Positions 44,511 through 54,941 of a DNA stretch of 64,000 nucleotides are shown one piece after another; within the stretch, counting starts at the first letter, position 1; each line of letters starts with the position of its first letter. The notes under the pieces were generated by a model. The model saw only the letters and a program-made list of their open reading frames with translations, had not been told where the DNA came from and made no database searches. Origin of the DNA: Sphingomonas lycopersici (GTDB lineage: Bacteria > Pseudomonadota > Alphaproteobacteria > Sphingomonadales > Sphingomonadaceae). The translations under genes and the position numbers were made by a program. The DNA lies in contig NZ_JANFAU010000003.1 in NCBI RefSeq assembly GCF_026130605.1, positions 434,001-498,000 of the forward strand. Direction: 5' to 3'.

Positions 44511-46663
44511 AGCCATCGAAGGCCGCCATCGACGCCCTGCTGGAAGGCACCCATGCCGATCCCTTCTCCCTTCTCGGGGTGCATGGCGGGCAAAAGGGGG
44601 TTTTCGCGCGGGCGATCCTTCGCGGCGCGACGACGGTCGAGGTCCATGACCTGAGCGGCAACCCGCTGGGCGCGCTGAAACAGGTCGATCCGCGCGGACT
44701 GTTCGAGGGATGGATCGCTGGTTCTCCCGTACCGGTAAAATACCATTGCCGGGCGGATGTGGGCGAATGGTGGGTCACCGACGCTTATTCGTTCGGGCCG
44801 GTCCTCGGGCCGATGGACGATTTCCTGATCGCGCAAGGCACCCATTTGCGGCTGTTCGACAAGATGGGCGCCCATATCGTCGAGCATCAGGGCGCAAAGG
44901 GCGTGCATTTTGCGGTATGGGCGCCCAATGCGCGGATCGTCTCGGTGGTCGGCGACTTCAACGACTGGGACCCGGCGCGCCATTCGATGCGGCGGCGGGC
45001 GGACATTGGTGTCTGGGAGATTTTCGTCCCCGATATCGGCGAATGGAACGCCTATAAATATCGCCTCATTGGACCGGACGGGGCGATCTTGCCGCTCAAG
45101 GCCGATCCCTTTGCCTTCGCCTCGGAATTGCGACCACAAACCGCGTCGCTGGTCGCCACCCCGGGCAAAGTGCGCTGGGGCGACGAGCGGCACCGTGCTC
45201 ACTGGGCAAGCGTCGACCCCCGCCGCCAGCCGATTTCGATCTACGAGGTTCATGCCGGCTCCTGGAACCGCGATCCGGCGGGCTGGTTCCTCTCATGGGA
45301 CCGGCTCGCCGACGAGCTGATCCCCTATGTCGTCGAGCTCGGTTTCACCCATATCGAGTTTCTGCCTGTTTCCGAATATCCCTATGATCCGAGCTGGGGG
45401 TATCAGACGACGGGCCTTTATGCCCCCTCGTCCCGCTTCGGCGACCCCGAGGGCTTTGCACGCTTCGTCGACGGCGCGCATCGGGCCGGAATCTCCGTCC
45501 TTATCGACTGGGTGCCCGCGCACTTCCCGACCGACGCGCATGGCCTCGCCCGCTTTGATGGCACCGCCTTGTACGAGCATGAGGATCCCCGGCTCGGCTT
45601 CCATCCGGACTGGAACACCGCCATCTACAACTTCGGCCGCCGCGAGGTGGCGAGCTTTCTCGTCAACAACGCCTTATTCTGGGCCGAGCGCTACCATGTC
45701 GATGGCCTCAGGGTCGATGCGGTCGCCTCGATGTTGTATCGCGATTATTCTCGCCGGGACGGCGAATGGATCCGCAACAAGGATGGCGGGCGCGAAAACT
45801 GGGAAGCGGTGGCATTCCTGCAGGCGATGAACAAGGCCGTCTATGGCAGCCATGCGGGCTTCATGACCATTGCCGAAGAGTCGACCGCCTGGCCCGGCGC
45901 GACGCTCCCCGTCCATGAGAACGGCCTGGGGTTCGGGTTCAAATGGAACATGGGCTTCATGCACGATACGCTGGCCTATATGGGGCGCGATCCGATCCAT
46001 CGGCAATATCATCATGATGATATCACCTTCGGCCTCACCTATGCCTTCAGCGAGAATTTTGTCCTGCCGCTGAGCCATGACGAGGTGGTCCACGGCAAGG
46101 GCAGCCTCATCAACAAGATGAGCGGAGACGATTGGCAGAAATTTGCCGGCCTGCGCGCTTATTATGGCCTGATGTGGGGGTATCCGGGGAAGAAGCTTCT
46201 GTTCATGGGCCAGGAATTTGCCCAGCGGCGCGAATGGTCTGAGGCCCGGCCGCTCGATTGGGACCTGCGCGCCGCGCCGGCCCATGAAGGGGTCCGCAAT
46301 CTCGTGCGCGACCTCAACCGGCTCTATCGCGAAAAAGCCGCACTGCACGCGCGCGATTGCGAAGCGGAAGGGTTCGAATGGCTGATCGTCGACGACAAGG
46401 CAAATTCGGTATTTGCCTGGTTGCGCAAGGCGCCCGGGGCGGCGCCCGTCGCGGTCATATCCAACATGACCCCGGCGGTACACGAAGGCTATCGCCTGCC
46501 CCTGCCGCATGACGGCGGCTGGGACGAGGTGCTCAACAGCGATGCGGAAATCTATGGCGGCACCGGGACAGGCAATCTCGGCCGGATAATCGCCTCGGGC
46601 GGCGCGGCTGAGGTAACGCTGCCACCGCTCGCGACGTTGATGTTCGAATGGAACGGGCGGTGA
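44507..46663 (+). CDS. glgB: 1,4-alpha-glucan branching enzyme
   Basis: A 718-residue GH13_9 enzyme starting at a GTG that overlaps the glgP stop (GTGA), with GGGGAG upstream. The N1 branching-enzyme module and CBM48 (FAVWAPNARIVSVVGDFNDW) precede the catalytic barrel: HYDPSWGYQTTGLY-type sequence (YDPSWGYQTTGLYAPSSRFG), DGLRVDAVASMLYRDYS (nucleophile), TIAEESTAWPG (acid/base) and LPLSHDEVVHGKGSL. The length matches the long bacterial form. It introduces alpha-1,6 branches into growing glycogen. Confidence 0.97.
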   Translation: MKPSKAAIDALLEGTHADPFSLLGVHGGQKGVFARAILRGATTVEVHDLSGNPLGALKQVDPRGLFEGWIAGSPVPVKYHCRADVGEWWVTDAYSFGPVLGPMDDFLIAQGTHLRLFDKMGAHIVEHQGAKGVHFAVWAPNARIVSVVGDFNDWDPARHSMRRRADIGVWEIFVPDIGEWNAYKYRLIGPDGAILPLKADPFAFASELRPQTASLVATPGKVRWGDERHRAHWASVDPRRQPISIYEVHAGSWNRDPAGWFLSWDRLADELIPYVVELGFTHIEFLPVSEYPYDPSWGYQTTGLYAPSSRFGDPEGFARFVDGAHRAGISVLIDWVPAHFPTDAHGLARFDGTALYEHEDPRLGFHPDWNTAIYNFGRREVASFLVNNALFWAERYHVDGLRVDAVASMLYRDYSRRDGEWIRNKDGGRENWEAVAFLQAMNKAVYGSHAGFMTIAEESTAWPGATLPVHENGLGFGFKWNMGFMHDTLAYMGRDPIHRQYHHDDITFGLTYAFSENFVLPLSHDEVVHGKGSLINKMSGDDWQKFAGLRAYYGLMWGYPGKKLLFMGQEFAQRREWSEARPLDWDLRAAPAHEGVRNLVRDLNRLYREKAALHARDCEAEGFEWLIVDDKANSVFAWLRKAPGAAPVAVISNMTPAVHEGYRLPLPHDGGWDEVLNSDAEIYGGTGTGNLGRIIASGGAAEVTLPPLATLMFEWNGR

Positions 46664-46678
46664 GCGGGAGAGTGCGGG

Positions 46679-47938
46679 ATGCGTGACGTTTCAGGCCGGC
46701 CGCTGGCGCGCGAGGCGATGGCCTATGTCCTTGCGGGAGGACGCGGCAGCCGCTTGCGGGAATTGACCGACAATCGCGCAAAACCCGCGGTCTATTTCGG
46801 CGGGATGAGCCGGATCATCGACTTCGCCCTCTCCAACGCGATCAATTCGGGCATCCGGCGCATCGGCGTTGCCACCCAGTACAAGGCACATTCGCTGATC
46901 CGCCATATGAACCGCGCGTGGAATTTCATGCGGCCGGAGCGCAATGAGAGCTTCGATATCCTGCCGGCCTCGCAGCGCATTTCCGAACTCTTGTGGTACG
47001 AGGGCACCGCCGACGCGGTCTATCAGAATATCGACATCATCGCGGCCCATGCGCCGCGCTATATGATCGTTCTCGCCGGCGATCACATCTACAAGATGGA
47101 CTATGAGTTGATGCTGCAACAGCATGTCAACTCGGGCGCGGATGTCACCGTCGGCTGCCTCGTCGTCCCCCGCAAGGATGCGAGCGATTTTGGCATCATG
47201 GCGGTGGATGCCGACAATGTGATCACCGATTTTATCGAAAAACCCGCCGATCCTCCTTCGATCCCCGGCGATCCGGGGCATTCGCTCGCCTCGATGGGCA
47301 TCTATGTGTTCGAGACGCGATTCCTGTTCGAGCAATTGCAGCGCGATGCGGCAGAGCGGGATTCGAAGCGCGATTTCGGCGGGGACATCATCCCCTATAT
47401 CGTCAAGCACGGAAAGGCGGTGGCCCACCGCTTCGCCGACAGCTGCATCCGCGCGGCGGAGGAGATCGAGGAATATTGGCGCGATGTCGGCACGCTCGAC
47501 GCCTATTTTGAAGCCAATCTCGACCTGACCGATACCGTGCCGAAGCTCAACCTCTACGATCGCGACTGGCCGATCTGGACCGACCAGATCGTGTCCGCGC
47601 CGGCGAAGTTCGTCCATGACGAGGAAGGCCGCCGCGGCCATGCGATCTCGTCGCTCATCTCGCAGGATTGCATCGTGTCCGGCGCGGTCGCACGCCGCAG
47701 CCTGTTGTTCACCGGGGTGAAGATGGGTTCCTGGTCGAGCGTCAACGATGCGGTGATCCTGCCCTATTGCAATATCGGCCGGCATGCGCGGCTCAGCCGG
47801 GTGATCGTCGATTCAGGCGTGCGCATTCCCGAGGGGCTGGTCGTCGGCGAGGATCCGGAACTCGATGATCGCCGCTTCCGCCGTACGGAAAACGGCGTGT
47901 GCCTGATCAACAAGGCGATGATCGATCGGCTGATATGA
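46679..47938 (+). CDS. glgC: Glucose-1-phosphate adenylyltransferase (ADP-glucose pyrophosphorylase)
   Basis: A 419-residue enzyme: nucleotide-binding [20 protein letters not shown] with KPAVYFGG, allosteric/substrate motifs LADDH-like [31 protein letters not shown] (substrate Lys), SMGIYVFET, and a left-handed beta-helix C-terminus (VINSVLFTGVKM-like [20 protein letters not shown]). It makes ADP-glucose from glucose 1-phosphate and ATP, the committed and usually allosterically controlled step. It lies 15 bases after glgB; the stop overlaps the glgA start. Confidence 0.97.
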   Translation: MRDVSGRPLAREAMAYVLAGGRGSRLRELTDNRAKPAVYFGGMSRIIDFALSNAINSGIRRIGVATQYKAHSLIRHMNRAWNFMRPERNESFDILPASQRISELLWYEGTADAVYQNIDIIAAHAPRYMIVLAGDHIYKMDYELMLQQHVNSGADVTVGCLVVPRKDASDFGIMAVDADNVITDFIEKPADPPSIPGDPGHSLASMGIYVFETRFLFEQLQRDAAERDSKRDFGGDIIPYIVKHGKAVAHRFADSCIRAAEEIEEYWRDVGTLDAYFEANLDLTDTVPKLNLYDRDWPIWTDQIVSAPAKFVHDEEGRRGHAISSLISQDCIVSGAVARRSLLFTGVKMGSWSSVNDAVILPYCNIGRHARLSRVIVDSGVRIPEGLVVGEDPELDDRRFRRTENGVCLINKAMIDRLI

Positions 47939-49398
47939 CGCTTTCCATACTCTCGGTCGCTTCGGAAGCGGTCCCGTTGATCAAGACCGGCGGCCTCGCC
48001 GATGTTGCCGGCGCGCTTCCGGCAGCGGTGGCGCCGCACGATATCGAGCTGACCACATTGCTGCCGGGTTACCCTTCGGTGCGCCGCGCGCTCGACAGCA
48101 ACAAGCCGATCCACAAATGGGCCAATTTGCTCGGCGAGGAAGCGCGGCTCCTGGCGGGAGAAATCGCCGGGCATCCGCTTCTGGTGCTTGATTGCCCTAC
48201 GTTGTTCGATCGCGACGGAAGCCCCTATGCCGACAATGCCGGGCGCGACTGGGAGGATAACTGGCGGCGCTTCGCAGCTTTTGGCCGGGCGGCGGCGGAT
48301 ATCGCAGGCGGCGCGGTCAAGGGCCGCGGATTCGATCTCGTCCATGCGCATGATTGGCAAGCCGGTCTCGCCCCCGCCTATCTGCGCTTCGCACCGCCGC
48401 GACAGCTCAAGCGCGCGATGCCGGCGGTCATGACGATCCACAACATGGCCTTCCAGGGCTATTTCCCCGCCACCATTTTCGACGCGCTCGGCCTGCCGGG
48501 AAATGCCTGGGCGCTCGACGGCGTGGAATATCATGGCGGCGTCGGGTTCCTCAAAGCGGGGCTCGAAAGTGCCGCGGCGATCACCACCGTCAGCCCCACC
48601 TACGCGCGCGAGATCCGCACCGGGGAGTTTGGCATGGGGCTGGAGGGGCTGATCGTCAGCCGGGGCGAGCGGGTTTCGGGGATCGTCAACGGGATCGACA
48701 CGGCCCAATGGAATCCCGAGACGGATCGAGCCATCGCCAGCCCCTTCTCGGTCCGGACGCTGGCAAAGCGAACGGCCAACAAACGCGCGCTGGAGCAGGA
48801 ATTCGCGCTCGAGCCCGACGACGGCCCGCTGTTCGTCGTGGTGAGCCGGCTGACCTGGCAGAAGGGCCTCGACGTGCTGCTCGAGGTCCTCGATCATCTC
48901 GTCTCGCTCGGCGGCCGCCTCGCGCTGCTCGGTTCGGGCGATGTCGCGCTGGAGCAGGCCTATCTTGCCGCCGCCGCGCGGCACCCGGGCCGCATCGCCA
49001 TCCGCACCGGTTATGACGAGGCGCTTTCCCACCGGTTGCAGGCGGGCGGCGACGCGATTTTCATCCCCAGCCGGTTCGAGCCGTGCGGGCTGACCCAGCT
49101 TTATGGTCTGCGCTACGGCTGCGTGCCGATCGTCGCGCGTACCGGCGGCCTTGCCGACACCGTGATCGACGCCAACCTCGCCGCTCTGTCGATCGGGGCG
49201 GCGACGGGAATTCAGTTCGACGGCGTCACACCCGCCGCGCTCAGCGCCGCAATCGAGCGGGCAATGGCCTTATGGCAACGTCCGGACGACTGGCGTTCGA
49301 TCCAGCGCGCCGGGATGAAACAGGATTTCTCCTGGCGGCGGAGTGGTGCGGCCTATGCCGCGCTCTACCGCGCGCTTTGTCCCGCTCGCGCCATATGA
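47935..49398 (+). CDS. glgA: Glycogen synthase (ADP-glucose:glycogen glucosyltransferase)
   Basis: 487 residues from the ATG at 47935, overlapping the glgC stop (ATGA). GT5 motifs are [20 protein letters not shown] (K-x-G-G-L ADP-glucose site), [36 protein letters not shown] and the C-terminal [20 protein letters not shown] with [11 protein letters not shown]. The length is normal. It extends alpha-1,4 chains from ADP-glucose. Its TGA overlaps the glgX ATG. Confidence 0.97.
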   Translation: MTLSILSVASEAVPLIKTGGLADVAGALPAAVAPHDIELTTLLPGYPSVRRALDSNKPIHKWANLLGEEARLLAGEIAGHPLLVLDCPTLFDRDGSPYADNAGRDWEDNWRRFAAFGRAAADIAGGAVKGRGFDLVHAHDWQAGLAPAYLRFAPPRQLKRAMPAVMTIHNMAFQGYFPATIFDALGLPGNAWALDGVEYHGGVGFLKAGLESAAAITTVSPTYAREIRTGEFGMGLEGLIVSRGERVSGIVNGIDTAQWNPETDRAIASPFSVRTLAKRTANKRALEQEFALEPDDGPLFVVVSRLTWQKGLDVLLEVLDHLVSLGGRLALLGSGDVALEQAYLAAAARHPGRIAIRTGYDEALSHRLQAGGDAIFIPSRFEPCGLTQLYGLRYGCVPIVARTGGLADTVIDANLAALSIGAATGIQFDGVTPAALSAAIERAMALWQRPDDWRSIQRAGMKQDFSWRRSGAAYAALYRALCPARAI

Positions 49399-51179
49399 CC
49401 TACGGCGCCACCCCCGGTCCCGCCGGGACGATCTTTCGCGTGCGCGCGCCCGAGGCGCAAAGCGTGACCTTGTGCCTTTTCGAGCGCGACCACGAAGTGC
49501 GACGGGAAATGCGGCGCGAGGGAACCGACTGGGTCGCCGAAGCCCCTGCCCCGCCCGGCACTCTTTATGGCTATCGCGCCGCCGGGTCGTTCGACCCCGC
49601 ACAAGGCCGCTGGTTCGACGCGTCGAAGCTGCTCGTCGATCCCTATGCGACAGAGCTCGACCGGCGCTTCGCTTACACGCCATCGCTCCACGCATTCGGC
49701 ACCGACACAGGCCCAATGGTGCCGAAAGCGATCGTCCCCGGGGACCTTCCGGTGGTGGAGCCCGCACTGCCAGTCTTCACGCACGGCGGGCTGATCTACG
49801 AAGCCAATGTCCGCGCACTGACCATGCTCCATCCCGATGTGCCGGAAGAATTGCGCGGAACCGTCGCCGCTTTGGCTCATCCGGCGATCATCGCCCATCT
49901 CACCAGGCTCCATGTCGGCGCGATCGAGCTGATGCCGATCGTTGCCTGGATCGACGAGCGGCATCTGCCGCCGCTCGGCCTCTGCAACGCCTGGGGCTAT
50001 AACCCGGTGGTGCCGATGGCGCTCGATCCCGGATTGTGCCCGGGAGGCGTCGCCGAGTTGCGTGAAACGGTGGCTGCGCTCCACGCCGCCGGAATCGGCG
50101 TGATCCTCGACCTTGTGTTCAATCACACCGGCGAAAGCGATGTGCTCGGGCCGACGTTGAGCTTTCGCGGGCTCGACAATCGGGGCGTCTATGCGCACGA
50201 TCGCGAAGGCCGGCTGATCAACGACACCGGCTGCGGCAACACGCTGAACTTTGGCGAGCCCTATGTCCGCGAACTCGCCCGCGCGACCTTGCGCCATTTC
50301 GTGCGGCATTGCGGGATCGATGGATTCCGCTTCGATCTCGCGCCGGTCATGGCGCGCAGCCCCGGTTTCCAGGCCGACGCGCCGATCTTCGCCGAAATCG
50401 CCGCCGACCCGATATTGGCCGATCGCGTGCTGATCGCGGAGCCGTGGGACCCGGGTCCCGGCGGCTATCAGCTCGGCGCCTTTCCGGAAAACTGGCTCGA
50501 ATGGAACGACCGTTTCCGCGACGACGTGCGCCGCTTCTGGCGCGGCGACGGCACGGTCGGCACGCTGGCAACGCGGCTTGCGGGATCCTCGGACTTGTTC
50601 GGGCCTCATAGCCGCTCGGTCAATTTCATCGCGGCGCATGATGGGATGACGCTCGCCGATACGGTCGCTTATGCCGGTCGCCACAATTGGGCGAACGGCG
50701 AGGAAAACCGCGACGGGCAAGGTGACAACGCCTCGTGGAACAACGGCGTGGAAGGGCCGAGCGATGATCCGAACGTCGTCGCGCATCGAGCCGCGGACGC
50801 AAGGGCATTGCTGGGGACATTGTTCGCTTCGACCGGGTCGATCATGCTGACCGCCGGCGATGAGTTTGGCCGAACGCAGCTCGGCAACAACAATGCTTAT
50901 TGCCAGGACAATCACCTGACATGGCTCGACTGGGGCACGCGCGACCGTCTGCTGGAAGATCATGTCGCGGCGCTGGCGCAATGGCGCGCCGCCCGCGCCG
51001 GCTGGTTCGCGACCTTTCCGCGGCAGGGCGACTGGCTGTCGCCGTCGGGCCAGCCCATGACGATTGCCGAATGGGAAGATCCGGCGACGAGCGGTCTGAC
51101 ATATCGCTCGCTCGATTCCGATCGGCCCTATTCGATCGATATCGACCGCATCGGCCGGAGGGTGGGCACATCCGCGTAG
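49395..51179 (+). CDS. glgX: Glycogen debranching enzyme (GlgX-type isoamylase), short C-terminus
   Basis: 594 residues from the ATG at 49395 (overlap with the glgA stop). CBM48 at the N-terminus (TPGPAGTIFRVRAPEAQS), then the GH13_11 barrel: ALDPGLCPGGVAELRETVAA, DLVFNHTGESD, DGFRFDLAPVMARSPGF (nucleophile), RVLIAEPWDPGPGGYQLGAF (acid/base) and FIAAHDGMTLADTVAY. GlgX proteins are usually about 650-700 residues; this one stops soon after WLSPSGQPMTIAEWEDP and lacks most of the C-terminal beta-sandwich. No continuation is seen in the other frames after 51179. It trims limit-dextrin branches left by GlgP. Confidence 0.93.
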   Translation: MTYGATPGPAGTIFRVRAPEAQSVTLCLFERDHEVRREMRREGTDWVAEAPAPPGTLYGYRAAGSFDPAQGRWFDASKLLVDPYATELDRRFAYTPSLHAFGTDTGPMVPKAIVPGDLPVVEPALPVFTHGGLIYEANVRALTMLHPDVPEELRGTVAALAHPAIIAHLTRLHVGAIELMPIVAWIDERHLPPLGLCNAWGYNPVVPMALDPGLCPGGVAELRETVAALHAAGIGVILDLVFNHTGESDVLGPTLSFRGLDNRGVYAHDREGRLINDTGCGNTLNFGEPYVRELARATLRHFVRHCGIDGFRFDLAPVMARSPGFQADAPIFAEIAADPILADRVLIAEPWDPGPGGYQLGAFPENWLEWNDRFRDDVRRFWRGDGTVGTLATRLAGSSDLFGPHSRSVNFIAAHDGMTLADTVAYAGRHNWANGEENRDGQGDNASWNNGVEGPSDDPNVVAHRAADARALLGTLFASTGSIMLTAGDEFGRTQLGNNNAYCQDNHLTWLDWGTRDRLLEDHVAALAQWRAARAGWFATFPRQGDWLSPSGQPMTIAEWEDPATSGLTYRSLDSDRPYSIDIDRIGRRVGTSA

Positions 51180-51472
51180 AGTTCCTCGCCTTCTGTCCCA
51201 ATTGGTGACGAATGAGCGATCCTTCATGTTGTACCCGGCGACCCCCGCATTAGTCCGAGGGGGATGCGCTCCCAGGTCCCGCGAGCAGCGGGCCCTGTCG
51301 CCGATTGTCGAAAGAACGATGCCGCGGCGCGGCAGCGGCGAACGGAGATTGGGAGTGCCATGCGCGGATCGGAACAATGATTGCCGCACTCTTGCAAACC
51401 GCCTTATTGGTTTTCAACGGCGTCCCGCAAAGCGCGAACGTTGGTGAAAGTCGAAGCGTGAGGTTTCACCCG

Positions 51473-51970
51473 ATGGACAGGACGGAAAAATCGGCCGAAC
51501 CCGCCTGGCTAAGGGCTGCACGTGCCGCCATTCCGGTGATCGCCGCCTCGCTTCTCGGGCAATGGGCGACCTGGCTCAATCTCGCCCCATGGTATGCCGG
51601 CCTCCTGAAACCGTCGTTCAACCCGCCAAACTGGATATTCGCGCCAGTCTGGACGAGCCTGTATGTGCTGATGGCCTATTCGGTCTGGCGTATCCTCAAA
51701 GTCCCCGCGAGACGGATCGAGCGCCGGATTGCTTTAACCTTATTCTTCGTGCAGCTCGCGCTCAATGCTTCGTGGTCATGGCTGTTTTTCGGACTCAACA
51801 GCCCTCTTGCCGGGCTCGTGAACGTCGTGCCGCAATTTGTGGTGATCATTGCAACGATCGATCGATTTCGCCGGCTTGATCTCGTGGCGGCACGGTGCCT
51901 TATGCCATTGGCCGCATGGGTTGCGTTCGCCTCAGTGCTGAACTTCGAAATCTGGCGCCTCAATGGCTAG
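51473..51970 (+). CDS. tspO: TspO/MBR-family membrane protein
   Basis: A 165-residue protein from the ATG at 51473, with five hydrophobic segments. PWYAGLLKPSFNPPNWIFAP (PxW-KPxFxPPxWxFxPVW signature), VWTSLYVLMAYSVWRI, LFFVQLALNASWSWLFFGL and the terminal LNFEIWRLN are diagnostic. TspO binds porphyrins and other ligands and is involved in stress and tetrapyrrole or light responses. It overlaps the photolyase gene by eight bases, a light-stress pairing. The 293 bases before it (51180-51472) hold no gene that I can support. Confidence 0.92.
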   Translation: MDRTEKSAEPAWLRAARAAIPVIAASLLGQWATWLNLAPWYAGLLKPSFNPPNWIFAPVWTSLYVLMAYSVWRILKVPARRIERRIALTLFFVQLALNASWSWLFFGLNSPLAGLVNVVPQFVVIIATIDRFRRLDLVAARCLMPLAAWVAFASVLNFEIWRLNG

Positions 51971-53486
51971 CCCTGCGTTGCACGAACGGCCCGCCGAGCC
52001 AACTCTTTCTGATCCGGAGCGCCCTGTTATCCTGTGGTTTCGCGACGACCTGCGCATATCGGATAATCCTGCGCTTAACGCCGCCGCCGCAACTGGCCGC
52101 AAGATCATCTGCATCTTCGTGCACGATGAGGAATCGCCCGGGTTGCGGCCGCTTGGGGGCGCCGCGCGATGGTGGCTTCACGGCTCGCTCGAAGCGCTGG
52201 ACGGAGACCTGCGCCGGCGCGGTGCCTGGCTGTCGATCTATCGTGGACGGGCCCAGACCATCATCCTCGCGCTCGCCGCCGAAACCAACGCGGCGGCGAT
52301 ATTCTGGAACCGGCGCTATGGCGGGGCCGAGCGCCTGCTCGACGAAACACTGAAGTCGGCACTCAAGGAGCGACGGATCGTGGCCAAGAGCTTCAACGGC
52401 CATCTGCTTCATGAGCCATGGGCGATCAGGACGAAGGCGGGCCAGCCGTTCCGCGTCTTTTCAGCCTTCTGGCGCGCCGCGCAGGACACCGGAGACCCCG
52501 TCGCGCCGCTCCCCGCCCCCGCGCAGCTGGAACCGTTCCGCGGCGACCATCGCAAAAGGCTGCAGGCGGTTACCCTCGCCGATCTCTCGCTCGAACCGTC
52601 CACACCCGACTGGGCCAGCGGCCTGCGATCGAGCTGGCAACGCGGAGAGCAGGGCGCGCACGATCAGCTCGGCTGTTTTCTGGACAAGCATTTCGGCAAT
52701 TATGCCGGCTTCAGGGACTATCCCGATCGCGCGGCGACCTCGCGCCTCTCACCCTATCTGCGCTTCGGCAATATCTCCCCGCGCCAGCTCTGGCATGCCG
52801 CCGCCGCTGCAACCCATGCCGCAGAGCACGGAACATCCTATCGAAATCTCGAGAAATTCCAAACCGAACTGGGCTGGCGCGAATTCTCCTATCATCTTCT
52901 CTATCGTCACCCTGACCTCGCCGATCGAAACCTGCAGCCGCAGTTCGACGCGATGCCGTGGCGGGTCGATCCGCAAGCATTGCGCGCCTGGCAAACCGGC
53001 CGAACCGGCTACCCCTTTGTCGACGCGGGAATGCGCGAACTCTGGCACACTGGATGGATGCACAATCGTGTGCGCATGATCGTCGCGTCGTTCTTGGTGA
53101 AGCACCTGCTCATCGACTGGCGCCAAGGCGAACAATGGTTTTGGGATACGTTGGTCGATGCCGATCCCGCCAACAACCCGGCGAGTTGGCAATGGGTAGC
53201 GGGAAGTGGGGCGGATGCGGCGCCCTATTTCCGGGTCTTCAACCCTGTTCTTCAGGGGGAAAAATTCGATCCCGACGGGGCCTATATCCGACGCTGGTTG
53301 CCCGAGCTATCCGGCCTTCCAAGCTCCAGCATCCATCGACCTCGTGAACTTGAAGCCATCACAGCGGGCTATCCCGAGAGAATAGTTGAACATAAGCGCG
53401 CGCGGGCGCGCGCGCTCGAAGCATATAAGAATCTGCGCACAACGAGTGCCCCGGGCCACGGTCGATTTTCTTCGTCCAATCGATAA
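51963..53486 (+). CDS. phrB: Deoxyribodipyrimidine photolyase
   Basis: A 507-residue photolyase. The antenna-binding Rossmann domain begins ILWFRDDLRISDNPAL. The FAD domain contains TSRLSPYLRFGNISPRQLWH, ELGWREFSYHLLYRHPDL, TGYPFVDAGMRELWHTGWMH, NRVRMIVASFLVKHLLIDWR and DADPANNPASWQWVAGSGAD, the class I CPD photolyase signatures with the electron-transfer tryptophans. It repairs UV-induced cyclobutane dimers with blue light. Its start overlaps the tspO 3' end. Confidence 0.96.
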   Translation: MASPALHERPAEPTLSDPERPVILWFRDDLRISDNPALNAAAATGRKIICIFVHDEESPGLRPLGGAARWWLHGSLEALDGDLRRRGAWLSIYRGRAQTIILALAAETNAAAIFWNRRYGGAERLLDETLKSALKERRIVAKSFNGHLLHEPWAIRTKAGQPFRVFSAFWRAAQDTGDPVAPLPAPAQLEPFRGDHRKRLQAVTLADLSLEPSTPDWASGLRSSWQRGEQGAHDQLGCFLDKHFGNYAGFRDYPDRAATSRLSPYLRFGNISPRQLWHAAAAATHAAEHGTSYRNLEKFQTELGWREFSYHLLYRHPDLADRNLQPQFDAMPWRVDPQALRAWQTGRTGYPFVDAGMRELWHTGWMHNRVRMIVASFLVKHLLIDWRQGEQWFWDTLVDADPANNPASWQWVAGSGADAAPYFRVFNPVLQGEKFDPDGAYIRRWLPELSGLPSSSIHRPRELEAITAGYPERIVEHKRARARALEAYKNLRTTSAPGHGRFSSSNR

Positions 53487-53643
53487 CTTGCTATAAATTC
53501 TTTGAAGCAAGGCTCCGGAGTGCTAATTTGGGGTACAAGTTCTGAGCCGGCCGATCGGCTGGCCCCGCCGATGTAGGATCACGCCCCGGTCGCCGCCGAA
53601 AATGGCAGGCGCGACCGCGTATATCGGCGGTATGATGCGCCGA

Positions 53644-53660
53644 GCGCGATTGCATCGCGC
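53644..53660. promoter_or_regulatory. 17-base palindrome upstream of the second double-TetR gene
   Basis: GCGCGAT-TGC-ATCGCGC is a perfect dyad with seven-base arms, 65 bases before the start of the double-TetR gene. It is a candidate autoregulatory operator. It does not resemble the palindrome at 35618-35635. Confidence 0.45.
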
Positions 53661-53724
53661 AACGGCCGCGGTTTGTTGACCAAATTCCGTTGAGCGGCGC
53701 CCAGCATCGCGCCACAAGGCGATG

Positions 53725-54897
53725 ATGGCCAGTTCCAGCATCGTGCAGATTCTCCACGCCGCCCGCACGCGTATCGTCGCGCACGGCATGGCGGGGCTGA
53801 GCCTGCGCGCGATCGTGCAGGATGCGGAAAGTTCGCTCGGATCGCTGCATTATCGGATCGGCGACAAGGGCGCGCTGATCGGCATGCTGGCCGCCGAGGA
53901 AGCCGACGAACGGCGACGGATGGCCGCGACATGGGAGCCCCGCGCCGCGGCGCTCGATCTGTCGGTGCCCGATACGCTCGCCGCGCTGATCGCCGCGTGG
54001 CTCGACGAGGCGGCGACGCTGCGCCGCGATCACGCCGTCGCCGGGTGCGAGCTGATGCTCGAGGCGACGATCGATCTCGCGACGCGCACGGGAATGGACG
54101 ATATGCTCGGCGCCGAAGACGATTTCTGGATCGGGCTGCTGCGCCCCGCCGCCGGCGAGGATGCGGCGCTCTTCGGGCGCGCGATCGCCGGCTATTGCCG
54201 CGACGAGCTTCCTTTCACGCTCGTCGCATCCGGTCACCCTGATTACCGCCTGCTGCGCGCCGCGACGACCGCGCGGCTCGCGGCGCGGTTTCGCGCGCCG
54301 GCATCGGGCATCGCCAGCCATTTCGAGGCGCTGGTCGACCGCTGCGGCACACCGCGCGATACCGCCGTGCTGCCGGTCGACCTGCCCGAAGGCTCGCGCA
54401 AGGCCGAGCTGGCGGGGTACGCCGCGGCATTGATCGCCGAGCGCGGGATCGCGGCGCTCAGCCACCGCACGGTCGCCGCCCGTGCGGGCGTCGCCAATTC
54501 CAATGTCGCGCATTATTTCCGCACCCACGACGATTTGCTGCGCGCCGGCATGGGCGCGCTGATCCTCGGGATGCGCAGCGAGCTGACGCAGGGCATCGCC
54601 CAGCAACGCGCGGCGCGCGGCGATGCGCTGTTGCGCGCCACCCATTCGGTCGCGCTGACCGCGCTGCGCGACGCGCGGCTGATCCCGTTCGCGCTCGATA
54701 TGCGCCGGCGGCGCGGCGAGAATGTACGGGCGGAGATCGCCGCGGGCGTCGGCGGCGCGGCGGGGCTCGACGCCGCCGCGACGCAGGCCGCGGTGGTCAC
54801 ATTGGTTGGTGCCCGCCTCGGTGCGCTGGCGCGCGGCGACGGCGCCGCCTTCGCGCTCGATATCGCCGCGCTCGCCCGGTTGCGCGACGGCAGCTGA
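53725..54897 (+). CDS. Second regulator made of two fused TetR units
   Basis: 390 residues from the second of two adjacent ATG codons, after AAGGCG. HTH 1 lies near residues 7-50 (ILHAARTRIVAHGMAGLSLR, GSLHYRIGDKGALIGML) and HTH 2 near 230-280 (YAAALIAERGIAALSHRTVA, RAGVANSNVAHYFRTHDDLL). Both are followed by helical ligand domains. The architecture equals that of the protein at 34319-35578, although the sequences are clearly different. It converges on a phospholipase C gene in an operon with TBDR5, the probable target. Confidence 0.87.
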   Translation: MASSSIVQILHAARTRIVAHGMAGLSLRAIVQDAESSLGSLHYRIGDKGALIGMLAAEEADERRRMAATWEPRAAALDLSVPDTLAALIAAWLDEAATLRRDHAVAGCELMLEATIDLATRTGMDDMLGAEDDFWIGLLRPAAGEDAALFGRAIAGYCRDELPFTLVASGHPDYRLLRAATTARLAARFRAPASGIASHFEALVDRCGTPRDTAVLPVDLPEGSRKAELAGYAAALIAERGIAALSHRTVAARAGVANSNVAHYFRTHDDLLRAGMGALILGMRSELTQGIAQQRAARGDALLRATHSVALTALRDARLIPFALDMRRRRGENVRAEIAAGVGGAAGLDAAATQAAVVTLVGARLGALARGDGAAFALDIAALARLRDGS

Positions 54898-54902
54898 CTC
54901 TG

Positions 54903-54932
54903 CCGGCGGCGGCCGGGGAGAGCCGCCGCCGG
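54903..54932. terminator. Strong GC hairpin between convergent genes, candidate two-way terminator
   Basis: CCGGCGGCGGC (54903-54913) pairs perfectly with GCCGCCGCCGG (54922-54932) around an eight-base loop, midway between the stop codons of the double-TetR gene and the phospholipase gene. There is no U-run, so it may only slow polymerase or protect 3' ends. Confidence 0.5.
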
Positions 54933-54941
54933 GGCGCGCAC

